Shown here piece after piece: positions 36,831 through 49,931 of a DNA stretch of 64,000 nucleotides. Below the pieces are notes generated by a model. The model was given only the letters and a program-made list of their open reading frames with translations, was not told the origin of the DNA and did no database searches. The stretch comes from Sympetrum striolatum. Taxonomy: Eukaryota > Arthropoda > Insecta > Odonata > Libellulidae. The position numbers and the translations under genes are program-made. The number at the start of each line of letters is the position of its first letter. Within the stretch, counting starts at the first letter, position 1. The stretch is taken from positions 5,766,001 through 5,830,000 of the forward strand of contig OX388348.1 of NCBI GenBank assembly GCA_947579665.1, read 5' to 3'.

Positions 36831-38603
36831 GACTCTAGAAATATGAGGTAGATTTAAATGCATCCAGTGGATGAAACATGTACTCGTCCACTCGATAAAT
36901 TGCTGGGGATATGTTTTGTTAAAAATCTTTAAAAATACAAAGCGTAACGAAAATGCTAATAATCGGATTATGGATTCCTTGAAAGAAAAGAGGTTGGAAA
37001 CTTGGCGGTGATTGAATGATAAATTAAAAGAGAATACGGAAGGCGTAATTTGTATTATGCCTCTTCTCTGGTCTTTGCTAAGTCTTTTAAAGAATCCAAT
37101 CTATCACGCGATAACAGCAAGTTAAAGTAGAAGCTCGAACGCTAGGCGTTCATATCCCCCATTCCTTGTAAGAATAGTTTCAGGGTGTTGATGTGGATGT
37201 AACTTACACTTTTACTTGGAAGGAATATCTTGAGTGATTTCCGGTTTTCCACTTCCTTGATATGCATATTCGGTTCCACTTATTTCACCCAATGACAAAA
37301 TTCCAGGTATTTTTTATACCCGTTCTAAATTGTGCCCAATAATTTGAACGGAAGTTGCAGTAATCCGCAATATTTCTTTCCTTAGAAGACATCGAGGGTT
37401 CTGATTGATAGTCTCGGAAGAGAGAGACAGAATGTCCTTCGACCATTTCGTGGTCTCCTCTAATATTTCTAGCATGGCGCTCGAGAAAGGAAATGATTAT
37501 CCTGAGTCGATAATTGAAACTGAAAAATGTTCCGCCCTTTCATCAGCCTTTTGTTCGAGGCCTTCGTTTAAACGAAAGACGTTCGAAATTGCCATCTCAT
37601 GGGAATCTTCTCTTCTTTTTCCTCCAAAAAGTAACCCTTTCCATCTCCGTCAGGTAATAGCGTATTCCCGTTTTCGAAAACATTTCAGTTATTTTTTCAT
37701 CGTCTTTGGAAAGAAATTCATCTCCTCGTTGGCACTTATCGGAAAAGCCGAGCGAACTGATACGGACCATGTTTTCCAATAATTCCTAATCCTCAATTTT
37801 TCGCTCTTTTTATGCATTTTCGTCTGAAATCAACTCCTTTATAAGCTGAATCGAGTAGTTCTTTGAGCTTGAGATCATTATTCACGACTTTGCCGATGAT
37901 TAACTCACATTTATCATAGAATTCATTCCATTCCAAAAAGCTCTCCATCTTAACGAACATAGTCTATGTACATCCTTATATATCCCAATTCCACAAATTC
38001 TACAAGAATTGTACTTCATTCTTATTTATCATTCTTTTGTTTTATGCAGCTCTTTGGCGAAAAATTCGATCACTAACTGGAAACAATTTGTAATTTCATA
38101 ATTTGATTATAGAATTGATTTTAAAATTGAGTTAGGTTTAAGACTTCTCGGGGATCTTATTTTGACGCCGTATTCTAAATTATTTATCATAAAATGAGTA
38201 GTTCTAGCATTAAAACGTACATGCCACGTGCAGATCAGTTGAAGTCTCTACCGGTTCTCCACGGTATGTTGGTGTTTCGCGAGTAATCTCTGGGTCTGTC
38301 TCGTTATCTTCATGGATGACATTAAATTTTTACTTTGCACTAAATTAATAAACTACTTCTTTGCTATGCACTAAATTTCAACACATGTTTTTACATTAGC
38401 GTTCGTATTCAAATCTCTAAAATACTTTGACTCAGAATCTTTCTTATCTCTAAAATCAAAATAAAAGAAATTGTACCAAAGAAGAAGACAAAAGGTGTTT
38501 GAGAAGAACTAACTCATTTGCATTTTTCAAGTAGCTATTTTCGAGTTTCTTTCTGTAGCGTCATTTTCTAATACCATAGATAAAAGAGTGTTTGATACAT
38601 TTA
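36831..38603. other. No feature recognised
   Basis: The open frame at 37405-37782 has an overlapping antisense frame and no domain, so I do not call it. Confidence 0.4.
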
Positions 38604-38660
38604 TATCACTATCTTTTTCTTAATATATCACTATCTTTTTCTTAATATATCACTATCTCT
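38604..38660. repeat. 22-bp tandem repeat, 2.6 copies
   Basis: The unit TATCACTATCTTTTTCTTAA+TA occurs at 38604-38625 and 38626-38647, then partially to about 38660. Confidence 0.9.
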
Positions 38661-41600
38661 GATGGTGTACGAAAGACATTAGGGTTTTGCATTGACTTTT
38701 CACTAATTGTTCTCGGAAACAGTTGTAAAATATTTCCAGCTGTAGTTTTACTTACATTAACACTTAAGATAAGTGAACAATTAACGATTTTAAATGTATA
38801 CCTAACCGCAATACAATTGAGACCGGTCTCATTGCCTATATTACGGCATACCGCCAAGTGAAGGCCGAATCGTCTATCGACATCACCTAAACACCACTGC
38901 TGGTTTAAAGTTGGCCTAAAGATCAATTTTATGTTAGCATACGTAACTATGATTATCATTCTTTCCATTAAGTTTTATTCTAATCATATAAAATGTTCCC
39001 TTGCCTTGTTTTATTTTCTTTCTTTGTCCGCTATTTAATGCTCAGTACATCGAGTCTTACAGTGTAGATTGAAGTTCATGTTCTGTGATGCATATTTTCC
39101 ATTTACTTATTTCCTCCGTTTTATTTAACATGCGTATCGTTACCCATGGTTTACTAATTTTATTTTGATGTAATATACAAGAGTTAATAATATATAAACA
39201 GTTCTTTGATGACTATATGTTACCCTGCTTCAATCTCTTCCCTTTCTTCGTCTGTAAAAGAAAAATAATTTAAAATCGAAACCCAGTTTTTATCAGTACC
39301 AGATCTGTCTTCATCCAGAGCCGGTATTACTTCGCGAGTTTTAAACAGTATTTCTAAGCCTCTTTCTTAGCAAAATGTAATTGATTAATTGAATAATAAA
39401 TAATTGTCACCTCACCGAATCCTCCGGCTTTTTCCTTTTGTACCTCCGTCTACTATGCTGCTGCAAGCGTGTTATTGTGATACAGATATTTTTTCTCTTT
39501 AAAAAAACTATCTCTCTATCTGTCCTCTGTCTTTTCCATTCCCTAGTCCAAACTCTCCTACCTCTTCCGTGTCTTTGGCGTTCCCAGGAACCGCACTACA
39601 GCTTTCCATTACAGTATAGTTTATTGTTGTCCTTAAACCCTTCCTATAACCTCATGTGTTTCTTCATAAACTAAATCTACATCCTCTTCACCGCAATAAC
39701 TAAAGGGGAAGTACACCTGAACTATAATATACTGGTTACGAGTTTACTTGTACTGACATAACGGGAGACACGCAGTAATGTTGATCCATTAAAGTCATTT
39801 CCCTCTTTTTTAATTATCTGCTGATTTCAAATGCCATCACTGACACTAGCACGAATTAATTAAAAAGGCAGAAATAGATCGTTTCAAGTTCGACCGCCCT
39901 TTGGCATTTACTGAGTTTCGTGCATTCCTCGAGGTCCTCCGATGGGATTAACTACGGCATTCTTCTTTTCACCTTAATTAATAATCTTCGGTGCCCTTCT
40001 GCTTTGTGTCGATGGAGTTATTAGAGAAATGTAATTGAAACTTCGTGTATCGATTTGGCTTTAGGGGGGTATCCAGTATTGTCTGCAAGTGTTCTTTTGT
40101 CCTTTGAGCATCCCACGCGCTCGACGACATGAGTGCCCGAACGTGGAATTCTCCGCATTCTACAGCGCGTAATTGCCAAGTTTTTAATTTAGGCTCAAGT
40201 TAGCATTAGAAATCCCTCTGATTCGTGTTATTAGATCCGCTAATGTTCGCTTTTAAAGATGTTTATTTTATGGTGGTTTTAATAAGCCCTGACGTAGTTG
40301 TGGTATTGCTTCTTATTTTGTTTGATGCTTTCATGAATCTCTATTTAGAGGAACCTCATTAACTGCATATCCTATATATAATATACCTATGCACATTTAA
40401 GATTCCTATTGGTTTCCGTTGCTAGACAAAACTTTGACTTTCTTCGTAAAGTGCTATTACAATCGTTAATTTGAATTCCTATCACGTAACTACCTTTTCT
40501 CCGCAGTAGTCTGTTTTGACCGCATTCTTCAGGCAACCTATCGAAAAGTGATGAATGAATTTGAATAACTATATTTTTTTCGAAAATCAAGTCTTTATTA
40601 AATGTTTAAGAAGTTTGGAATCTGCATAATATGATTTTTTCTTTATAATATCCTTGTATAATCAAACTCAGCCCTTCATCCGACCAGATCTTCAATGAAG
40701 TTGTTTTTCCCTCTCAGTGAGTACAGCAAAGTCAGTGTCAGGTTCAACAAAAAATTTAGCGTAATACTCAGTCATAAGTGTCTTACCATTTTACTAATGA
40801 TGACGGTGGCCTCACGTTGTAAAAAGATCTGGACCCCTTTATTATTTGTATAACTCTAGATTAAAATATTGACTTCCATTTTGGCATTATTAAATATTCA
40901 TTTCTTATATTTTGGAACGCATCTACCTATTACTCCTTCTTGATCTTGTTATCTATTTTGATTTTCTGTCTAATTTATAGAGCTATAGACTTTAGAAGTA
41001 AGCCTTATTTTCTACTTATAAATTATTTACGAAAAGAAATAAATGCTTTAACCTGAAATACTAACAATAAATTCTGCATTTGTCAATATACATTTTTCGA
41101 TTTTGCGCAACAATTTTACGTCTTTATAGAAAATTTTAACTGAAAAATCATTCACTTTGGCAATGAGTGAAATTGCTTTATTTTTATCATTAAAAATCAA
41201 GATTTATTTTTATTTACAGAGAAAAAAGTTTTATAACATCTACGCGGGGATTTTACAACGTAATTTAGCGAATTGTTGTCTCTTCTTTCAAATATTGACA
41301 TTTTAGCAGCTACGAAAGTATGGGAACCATCCGTCAACATTTTAATTACATTTTCCACTGATTTTCATATTTTGCGTAATAATTTCTGGAGTAAGCTACA
41401 ATTTTATTCATCTCTTATTTAAAAACGCCGTCGTCATATTGCATTTAAGAAAAGGAAAGTTATTTTTGTTTGAAGAATGTCATCCATACGATATTAAGTT
41501 TATTTGCCTCGTGTCGCGTTTACTCTGTTCTTCGTGATACAACAACTCAAAGTTCGTAATTTTGATGTGCCTTCGAGTTTAAGACCCGAAATTGAAACAA

Positions 41601-44600
41601 ATGTGTTATGAATACGGATTGGGCAATAACTGAGTATAAACATTAAACATCGTAGGTAATATTACTGCTGCATTGAATGGATTGCTATTCTTAAATTTAA
41701 TTGGAATCGTTACTTCTTTATTTTTTTCTTATGCCGAGTTTTATTATTTGATATTAAACACTGATATTTTCTAAATATTCAAAAAAATACATTTATGTCT
41801 ATAGATTTATGCAATAATGTTCACATATAAATTTGGTATGGAAAGTTGAACTTTGGCAGCTTAAAATGTGATTGGTTGAATGACTTCTTAAGCGACTTCC
41901 TAACTGTTGGATTATCGTGAAATATTAACACCGATACAATAAGAAAATATGCCTACATATTTACTATGTAATATCTATGCTCATAGTGTTTGTATAAAAA
42001 TTTAATAACATAATTAGTGATGATATTTTGAGCATGAATATGCTCGTTGTCCAAAAACAGAAGTAAATTGAGCGTGAATCGGTTTATCATTTTCCCCCCA
42101 ATAAAGGCCTTATAAAAGATATTCTCTTCAATCGAGAAGGGAGATTTCGCGGACCTCCAGTGAAGCATATCTTCCACATATGTGTGTATTAATCACGTCA
42201 CATTAACAACATGGTGAACTCCATGGCAAATCACTTCCAGCGCCCTCTATCTGTAATGCGAAGCGGGGAATAAATATATCAACCTCCATTGTGGACGCCC
42301 TCGTCTCCTTGTGAACTTTGCTCCCGCAATCAGCGCCCCTTTTCGGAAGCATTTAACTCTATCGCATCTCTCACAGATCTGGACCTCTTCTTCCCTCATC
42401 CGTCCCAGCATCCGCCTTTTTCACCTCCCCTTCATTACTATTTCCTTCCGATTTCCCCCGTTTTCGTTAATTGCATTCTAAGAAAGAAGAGGCAGACCTT
42501 TTAGAGCTGATTTTATGATTCCTCTCTCTCTTGGGGAAATTGGAGAATAACGTTGTCTATCAAACGTACAATTTTATTTACGCTAAATCTACGAAAATGC
42601 CATTAGGTCATAAATCACTTCAACAAGGTAAACTTCTCAATCACATTATGTTGGTATTTCGTTGTCGCCAGCTCATTGATGTATAGCAGTTTTCTACTCT
42701 TCTACTACTTAACTACGTCAATTACTTACTGGAACCATCCGAAGTTTTTCTACGCCAAGGTATTTACGACAGCATTATCACATCACAGTGAGAAATTTAC
42801 GTGTCGGAAGTAAGGAAAAAACGTGAACAAGCTGTAAGCAATTAGTTTAAATCGTGATTAGTCCGTGTTCCAAATTTTCTTTGTTCACTACTTTTACAAA
42901 ATAACTTTCTTCAACTTAAAATTCAGATAAGGCTTTATTTGAGCTAATATTTAGGCATATATTAGTAGAGAAATTACGCTGATTTCGAAATGTTTGCGCA
43001 TGATGACGATGAAATGCGTACGCAGGAAATGAAAACGAGGACTAGAGTTAATTAAGGGAATGTCAAATTCAGCAAAAGAAACAGTGAAAATTCTAAATAG
43101 GGAAACAGGGATTGGGAATCTTTCCATTTGAGGGGCATGTGTAGTATTCGGCTTCATACGAAACCATTAGGAAATACCTGTTTGGCCGTTCTTTTGCAAA
43201 GTATTTCCCAAACTATATATATTTAAACATGAAATTCACCCACGGAATAAATGAATGAAGTATATTTAAACTAAAGTACTACACTTCATTTCAACTTTTC
43301 TTGATAAATAAGACTGGGATAAACCGACCTTTCGCCTGAAGTTGTTTCTACAAATAAATTAGAATTCGGATTGAACTCTTGAAAGGCAACATAATGACGT
43401 AGATATTTCAACTTTCCCTGCACTTACTATATTTTCGTTATCGTAGCATTATTTAAAAGTAGCTTTCTGCATTTACAACTGTGATCATCGCTTCTCCTTC
43501 ATTAATAAATGTCGTCTCATTAATAGAGCACGCTAGTATCATTTCTATAAAAGTTATAGAATCTTCGGTTACTTGTTCCATTTAGTATTTTCTTTAGGTT
43601 GTTTATCAGTGAAATCGAAATCTACACAAATATAGTTTCATAAGAAAACAGAAGGCTTAGAAAGGCATAGAAAGGCTTTAAAGTACACTTAGCTCATGTA
43701 GAAGTACTTATCTTAGATGCTTGTTAAACGCTTGCGGTTCTCTGGACTCTTTTAGCATTAACTGGAGTTCATTAATCGGACCCCTTTAATAGATGGCTAT
43801 TCTTTTCGAAAGCATTATCTCGGATTATTCAAAACTGTCTCTCTCTTTTGGCCTGTTTACCTATTGTCCTCAAAACTACCCAAATTATCCCTTATCCCAC
43901 GTGATATATTCCAGCCACAAATTTCATTCCCTAAAGTCTGCTTTCTTCGTCTGTATCTCACGTCCATTAATTAATCCCTTCCCCAATGCCGTTTAATTCT
44001 TCCCTTTTCTTCTTTAAGATTTACTTCGCCATCTCTTTTGTCCGCACGCCTTTTCGTCTACTTGTTTACAATACCTTTTCTGCACATTTCCTTACCATTT
44101 CTCTACTTTTGGGCTTCCTGTATTATTAATCAACCATATACTTAAAGATCTGTGTTTCGGGTTATTCAGCTGTTGCTATTTGTTCGGTAAATATATTCCC
44201 TTGTTCGTGAGTGCCATGAATTTACCTTTTCGCTCCGTTATTTATAAAGGTTAGGTCAGTCTGTTTACAAAAGAACAATTGCATATGTTTCTCTGAATTG
44301 GAATTTCGTGTAATCACTAAACTGAATAACCAATAAAAAATTATCATTTTAACTATAAAGATATCACTCTTATGTACCGCGTTTCATTCTAATAATTGTA
44401 CTTAATAATTAATTTTTTAAATATAATTCTACGGAGATTAAAATACTATAAATTACCAATAATTCAATTGAATGAAATTCAGGAGTGTGGACAATTAGGA
44501 GTTTGGAAGATATTCAATTGCAAAGAAGGAGGTAATAAAAAAGTCTACCCGGAATTTTGTGATGAATGTATATAATATTAATATCAAAATAATAAAACTT

Positions 44601-44989
44601 ACTAAATAGTTATATTACCCTATAATTCTTTAAACTGTTTTGTAATCGTTGCTCAATTTCACTACAGGACGCTGATTCATTTATTTAAGGGAATTTTGCG
44701 GAACTCAGCGTTTCGAAGATTCATCCACAGCACATTCTAAAATTTCATAAATATGATTTTTACAGTAGAATTCTGTATCAATAGAAATGTTATTTATGAA
44801 TTAATTATTTATAAACAAGCAGCTCAAGTTCAATTACGGTTGACGATCAAAAATAATAACAATAAAAATTGTCCACTAATTGCACAATCATATTTTATAT
44901 ATAAATTTCAGCCTGCGTATGTTTATGACCGCAAAACTCGAAAAATACTCGGTCGATTGACTTTAAATTTTGACACAACCTTGCATTGA
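38661..44989. other. No gene or element recognised
   Basis: I read this stretch on both strands and found only short random frames. The segments at 39.85-40.25 and 42.2-42.5 kb are somewhat GC-richer, without recognisable coding motifs. Confidence 0.35.
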
Positions 44990-45340
44990 AATACGAGAGT
45001 GTTTTTATTGTAAAATGTTGACATTTCGTCCTCGGTTCGATCCCAGACGAGTCAGGGAAGTTCCATAAGAAATGCATGTAGAGTTCATTTTTTCCACTGC
45101 AGGATTTATTTATTTTGCCAAATTTAATTAAAAAGAATGGCTATACAAAATTGAAATAGGCACCAAACGAAGGGAAATTAACAAAGTTAAATCTTATTTT
45201 AGTCGAGTATTATTATTTTCGAATTGAGTTATCGAGATTTTACACAAAATTTGCATAAACTTTTGAGGGTGTAAACAACCGGTCCCCCTGACGAAAAATG
45301 CCATTGTTGAATCCGAGATCCTGTGTTTTAGCCGATTTAA
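44990..45340 (+). repeat. Helitron-associated repeat block, copy 1
   Basis: CGGTTCGATCCCAGACGAG at about 45035, AAGAAATGCA, AATTAAAAAGAATGGC and CCCCCTGACGA...TTGTTGAATC follow in the same order as at 46.07-46.38 kb and, on the minus strand, at 55.47-55.23 kb. Each copy contains a B-box-like GGTTCGANCCC. Confidence 0.55.
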
Positions 45341-45565
45341 AGCTAAGAAGAAGTTTGTTTGTCGTTTGGTTGATTTCGTTCACATTGATGTGCATATTCA
45401 ATCGTTGTAAGTGATTTAATTATCTATTTCCGTAAATAAAAGTGGGTGTTACTTTGTACTTGATTGTTGTATTCAGTTCGATTCATTTCTTTCGTTATTT
45501 CCAATTGATCGTCGTCTTAGATAGATCGATCGTCAGCCATAGATTTACGTTTTACGGGATGAATC

Positions 45566-45690
45566 GAGAAAAAAAAGGGCAACTCAATCGTCTCAGCAAC
45601 GCCAAGAACTGTTAGATCTGCAGCTAAGACGTATGCAGTTGCAGTATCTGAATGATCGAGCTGCATATCATAGTCATAATTAGAGTCTAA
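45566..45690 (+). pseudogene. Possible Helitron replicase N-terminal remnant
   Basis: One frame reads RATQSSQQRQELLDLQLRRM, then QLQYLNDRAAYHSHN before a stop. This Gln/Arg-rich composition resembles the start of arthropod Helitron replicase/helicase ORFs. It is short and carries no catalytic motif, so the call rests on composition and on the Helitron repeats around it. Confidence 0.25.
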
Positions 45691-45919
45691 GTCGTAGAGT
45701 GGCAGCCATTATTTCCTTTGAAAATTGTCTTTTTTCCTCCTTTCTTTTCATTCCACAACATAGCCACAGCAACGCAAGGCAGGGTATTGAATTGAATGAC
45801 GTGTTTTCTCGGTGAATCTTTGTTACCTGGAATACCTTTATTAACGTTCCCTTTCATTTCATACCTGACTGAGCCACAGCGAAGCGTGATTGGGTTTTGC
45901 CAGTAAATCCATAAAAATA

Positions 45920-47427
45920 GATGTATGTATGCGTGTATGTTTGTTTATATGTGTGTATGTATGCTCCAGATTGTCTCGAAAACCAGATGCCGCAAAATGT
46001 TCAAACTTTTAACATCATTAAAAGTCTTATCGGCGATATTCAAGTGGTACTTTTACTTTGCCTGAAGTCCACGGTTCGAACCCAGACGAGTAAAATAGTT
46101 TGCATAAGAAATACACCTAAAGTTCATTTATTTCGTTGTAGGGTTCATTTCTTTATCAATACTAAATTAAAAAGAATAGTCGCAGGAAGTCGAATCAAGC
46201 ACTAAAAGAAGGTGAATTGAATAAAAGTTCTTATTTTTGTCGTGGAATATCGTTTACTATTCGAAATTGCGAGAATTTTGATAAAATATACGAAAATGTT
46301 GTCAAAATTTCGATGTTGTAAGCAACTCATCCCTCTTGACGATCTAGGCGATCGTTGATTCTAGCTGATGCCTTAAATGCATTGGGAATTTAAGCCCTGC
46401 TAAAATTAATGCTATAAATAAGACATTGACTATACGAGGATGAGATTAAAACATTATTATTTATCATTTTTATACATAAGCAGTTACAAACAATATCCTG
46501 TGAACAATGTCTCGGACAAATATACGAACATTAAAAAAAATCGAATTTTGTTGAAGAGTCTGTAGTAACCAAGTTTTATTTATATCAACGTAATTGTTTA
46601 CCGACTTTTTCGTAAAAATAGATAAATTTTGAAGTTATGGTTTACTGAAAATTTATTTCTCTCGATTAACTCAACTGGTTGCGCATAAATATCCAGGTAA
46701 ATTTACGAATGTATTGAATATAATCTTCTGAATTAAGTATTAAATCTAATCAATTTGAATGTATATTTAGAGATTGACGGAGATGGAGTAAGCGAAGAAC
46801 ATAAAGGTTTCCCAGATTCGGTGTATGTAATCTTTTAGGTGTTGGACGGGGAGTTGTAAAGTTGTAGTCAATCTCCAACATCGTACAACTGACCAAATAG
46901 GTAAAGCAAGTTTGTTTTGGTATATGCAGAATGCAAAAAATAATGTATTCGTTGTTTTTAAATGCTTCCACTCCATATTCATTTTCTATCCTTCGATCAT
47001 TGGTGCTTAATCCTTGTTTATATATTGGCATTGCTATTGTTTTTGTGTTCCGTGTTTATGGTACACATTTTAAGATTGAGATACGAGTCAGATCCGTAAT
47101 ACACTTACTTTCCGCAAAGAATATTCATCGGTCCTTATTTGTGTTATATAATTTATTTCTGTCATTTATGTTTAATATTTGATTCCTTTGTTCCCTTGTG
47201 CCTGTCTGGAGATGCAACTTTAAACGTGGTCCTGCTTATCCTAATGTGATCTTACAACATATTTTTATATTGTCTTAGGTGAAGAAATTTTTATTCAAAG
47301 TATATGAAATTGAATATTGAGTTGAAGCGGTTTTGTGGACTTAATTGTAACTTAAATTTCTTGGTATATTGGATTGGAAAGTCTGGTAATTGCTGTCTAT
47401 CAACAGTTATGAAGCATGTGTTACGAT
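45920..47427 (+). mobile_element. Helitron copy, left part (interrupted)
   Basis: This starts with a TGTATG-rich run and continues CCACGGTTCGAACCCAGACG (about 46070) and CCTCTTGACGATCTAGGCGAT (about 46332), as in the copy at 54.4-55.6 kb. Its last 70 bases (TGGAAAGTCTGGTAATTGCT...GTTACGAT) align with bases 15-71 of the window. The P-like copy B interrupts it at 47428, and its 3' end resumes at 49864. Homology of 46.4-47.3 kb to the family is not established. Confidence 0.5.
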
Positions 47428-47756
47428 CACGCCCCTGAAGCTCCCCTAGGCTGACTGTACAATCGGCTGACGCCCTTAATGACCGCAGCCGCGAGATAGC
47501 AGCACTGAAGCTCGCCCTTTGAAACCATAATCTCTTATAGAGTAAATGGAAAAAACAGCACGATTATGATACTTTTTCCCCTCTTTTTCTTTTCAGGAGT
47601 AGTTAATACCAAAGATGGAATTCAGAGTTAGTGGTTTATCCATTTATAAGTACCGAAAACAATTGAATAAAATGGGCAAATTAGTAAATCCGAAGAATAA
47701 GTGCAGGTTGCCTTCAGGGCACACCACAAGTAACTTGTGAAAACATTATTCGTAGA

Positions 47757-48350
47757 TCAGCGAACTGCAATGTATTCTGCTTGGATACACAGAAAATAAT
47801 TGATCCTTAATAAATTACCAACGTTACATCTACTTTCAACTAGGCCTTTTAAAACTAGAATCGCAGGATGTATGTACATGGGCGGTCTGAAAAGTTTTAG
47901 GTTATACAATATACAAACATAAAGGATAGAGTGGAATAAAAAATGTATTGACCTAACATTACGTTTTAGACAGTTTCGCAGTTTTCCTTTTCGATGCACT
48001 TTCTTTAAATTTATAAACTTTGCATGCTGTCTAATCCTCATAGTTACATGATATTTTATTATATATGCTATGATTTCACTTCCGTGCTCAAAGCATGGGA
48101 AATTTATCTCTTCATCACCTTCAAGTAACTCTGTAATTATGCACTCAAGCGCAACATTTGTCTCACAGTGCTTTACGAATTGTTTCTCCTCTTTGAGGAT
48201 GAAAGGATGAAGGCTTACATTAGGATGAACCAAAACCCCCATACTTTTCATATTTGTTAACTTTGCTACTGGATGGCAAGAGAATGCCCCCGGATGAATT
48301 AATGCTGCCTGGCAAACAGCGTACTTGCTGTGTTTCTTTATCTGGTGCAA
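47757..48350 (-). pseudogene. P/THAP9-type transposase C-terminal remnant (copy B)
   Basis: A 197-codon frame begins HQIKKHSKYAVCQAALIHPG and continues VAKLTNMKSMGVLVHPN, FPCFEHGSEIIAYIIKYHVT and MRIRQHAKFIN by about residue 120. This is the same C-terminal region as at 17600-17989 but without copy A's small deletion near the start. The last 70 residues run through non-transposase sequence created by a deletion and are probably meaningless. The zinc finger and catalytic core are missing. The A and B remnants differ at scattered codons. Confidence 0.6.
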
Positions 48351-48493
48351 TATAACGATGACAAGGCATTTTTAAGATTAAGGATACCTTAAGGATATCT
48401 TAAAATATATCAAAAGTCTTCAAGCGCAGTAACGACAATGAAGATCTCCAACTCACGCAACGTGCTCGCACTTTCCAACTTACATCAACGTTA

Positions 48494-49497
48494 CCGTAGA
48501 AAGGGGTGACTTCGGCCACGCGTGCACTGCTCCACAAATTGTAAATTTGTAGTACAATAAATTATGTAGTACTAAAATTCCACGAAGTAGCTATTTTTTC
48601 CTGCCCTTTTGAATTTAGATTGTCTTGACATATCGTCAGCCGATCCGTCTTGCTCCTTGCAACATTGACAGTAAAATTGTCATTGGGATCTAAATTGAAA
48701 ATTGTGCATTCTCGAGACAAGTCTACGAAACCTCAGTCTGTTAACTTCTCTCAGTAACACTCAGCAAGATGGGAAACATTTGAAGACAATTGGAGACCAA
48801 ACAGTGCTTCTTCGTGGAAAAGAGATTAAATTAGTGGAAGTGCTGTTAAATTTTTTATGAGTATTCGTGATATCCAAATTTTAGTACAAACGTATTTGAA
48901 CAGTAAAAAGTAAATGTTCAGTGCTTTGACAAAAATTCCAGAAATTGTTTAGGTTCGGAGATTCATTAGTAGAAACAAAAAACTGACTCTAAGGCTTGAA
49001 AAATAATTTAAAAGAGTTCGATTGACAGTGAGTAGAAGTTTTCTACAAGAATTTTTCATTCTTTTTGTTTTTGGAGGAAAAAAATTAAAAAATGTAAAAA
49101 AATTATTTTTCTTTTGGAAATTTCTAAATAAAGAGGAAAAACGTTATAATAAGTCAATAACTTCTTATCTCAGTACCTATTAAACACAGATTAAATATAA
49201 TAATAATTTAAAGATTTTAAAATATATTAATGGTCGTAATAGCAGTCATATAGTTAATTTTATAGGCGATATTTAGGAAACATATTTAGTGGCCGAAGTC
49301 ACCCCATCGGTTGGGGTGCCTAAGGCCGCTATTCTTTATTTTTTAAACAAATTCCGTTGCTTAAGAAAAATATTTAGATTTGCATGAATAAGAATTACCT
49401 TCATGTAATTTAAATTTTCTGAGCAGTGAGAATGTAATTGAATACAGAAATATTTTTAAAAAATCTAAAAAACGGCCAAAGTCACCCCATTCTACGG
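48494..49497. mobile_element. Nested TA-flanked MITE in copy B
   Basis: The termini CCGTAGAAAGGGGTGACTTC (48494) and AAGTCACCCCATTCTACGG (ending 49497) are flanked by TA at 48492-48493 and 49498-49499. It is the reverse-oriented counterpart of 16461-17461 at the same position in the host element, with a similar length (1004 bp). Confidence 0.72.
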
Positions 49498-49863
49498 TAC
49501 GGTTCGTCGCATTTCTGTGATTTACGAAGAATGTTTTTAAGGCGACAAAGTTACCTGTGTTTTGCACACAAGACAAGCACCTATTCTTCGGATTTGCTAA
49601 TTTGTCCGTCTTATTCAAATGTTTTGTATTCAATTCAAAAGTACCTATTGATGGATAAAACAATTACTCTTAATTCCATCTTTGGTAAATATTACTCTTT
49701 ATTACATATGTATCATAATCTTGCTTTTTCACGGTTTACTCCATATAAGATTATGGTTTCAAAGGGCGAACTTCAGTGCTGCCATCTCGCGGATGCGGAC
49801 ATTAAGGGAGCCAAAAAATTTCAGTAGTTCCAGTCCTATACTTTCTAAGTTCGTGGTTACGAT

Positions 49864-49931
49864 CAAGGTTGTTACGCTGGTATTGGTGAAATTTAATAAC
49901 CCCATTGAGAATCAATGGGCTCCTCTGCTAG
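49864..49931 (+). mobile_element. Helitron 3' end after the interruption
   Basis: After the second GTTACGAT the sequence resumes CAAGG.TGTTAC and ends with the hairpin CCCATTGA-GAA-TCAATGGG (49901-49919), then CTAG at 49928-49931 before T. The stem differs from that at 111-129 by a paired change (G-C to A-T), which keeps the fold. Confidence 0.65.

Larger units (their letters stand above)
47428..49855 (-). mobile_element. P/THAP9-like DNA transposon, copy B
   Basis: GTTACGAT is duplicated at 47420-47427 and 49856-49863 around a 2428-bp element with the same termini as copy A, in reverse orientation (CACGCCCCTG at left, AAGTTCGTG at right). It holds a better-preserved transposase remnant than copy A and the same nested MITE. 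It has lost the region around the mariner-like MITE. It is inserted in a Helitron. The unoccupied octamer survives in the Helitron fragment at 64-71. Confidence 0.82.

Noticed and set aside
38642..38968. 108-codon minus frame
   Set aside because: It has no recognisable domain, splice context or codon pattern, and it runs into a tandem repeat.
45750..45910. GCCACAGC.A.GCG motifs near 45760 and 45872, resembling other Helitron or LINE ends
   Set aside because: No CTAG or other terminal feature follows, so no boundary can be defined.
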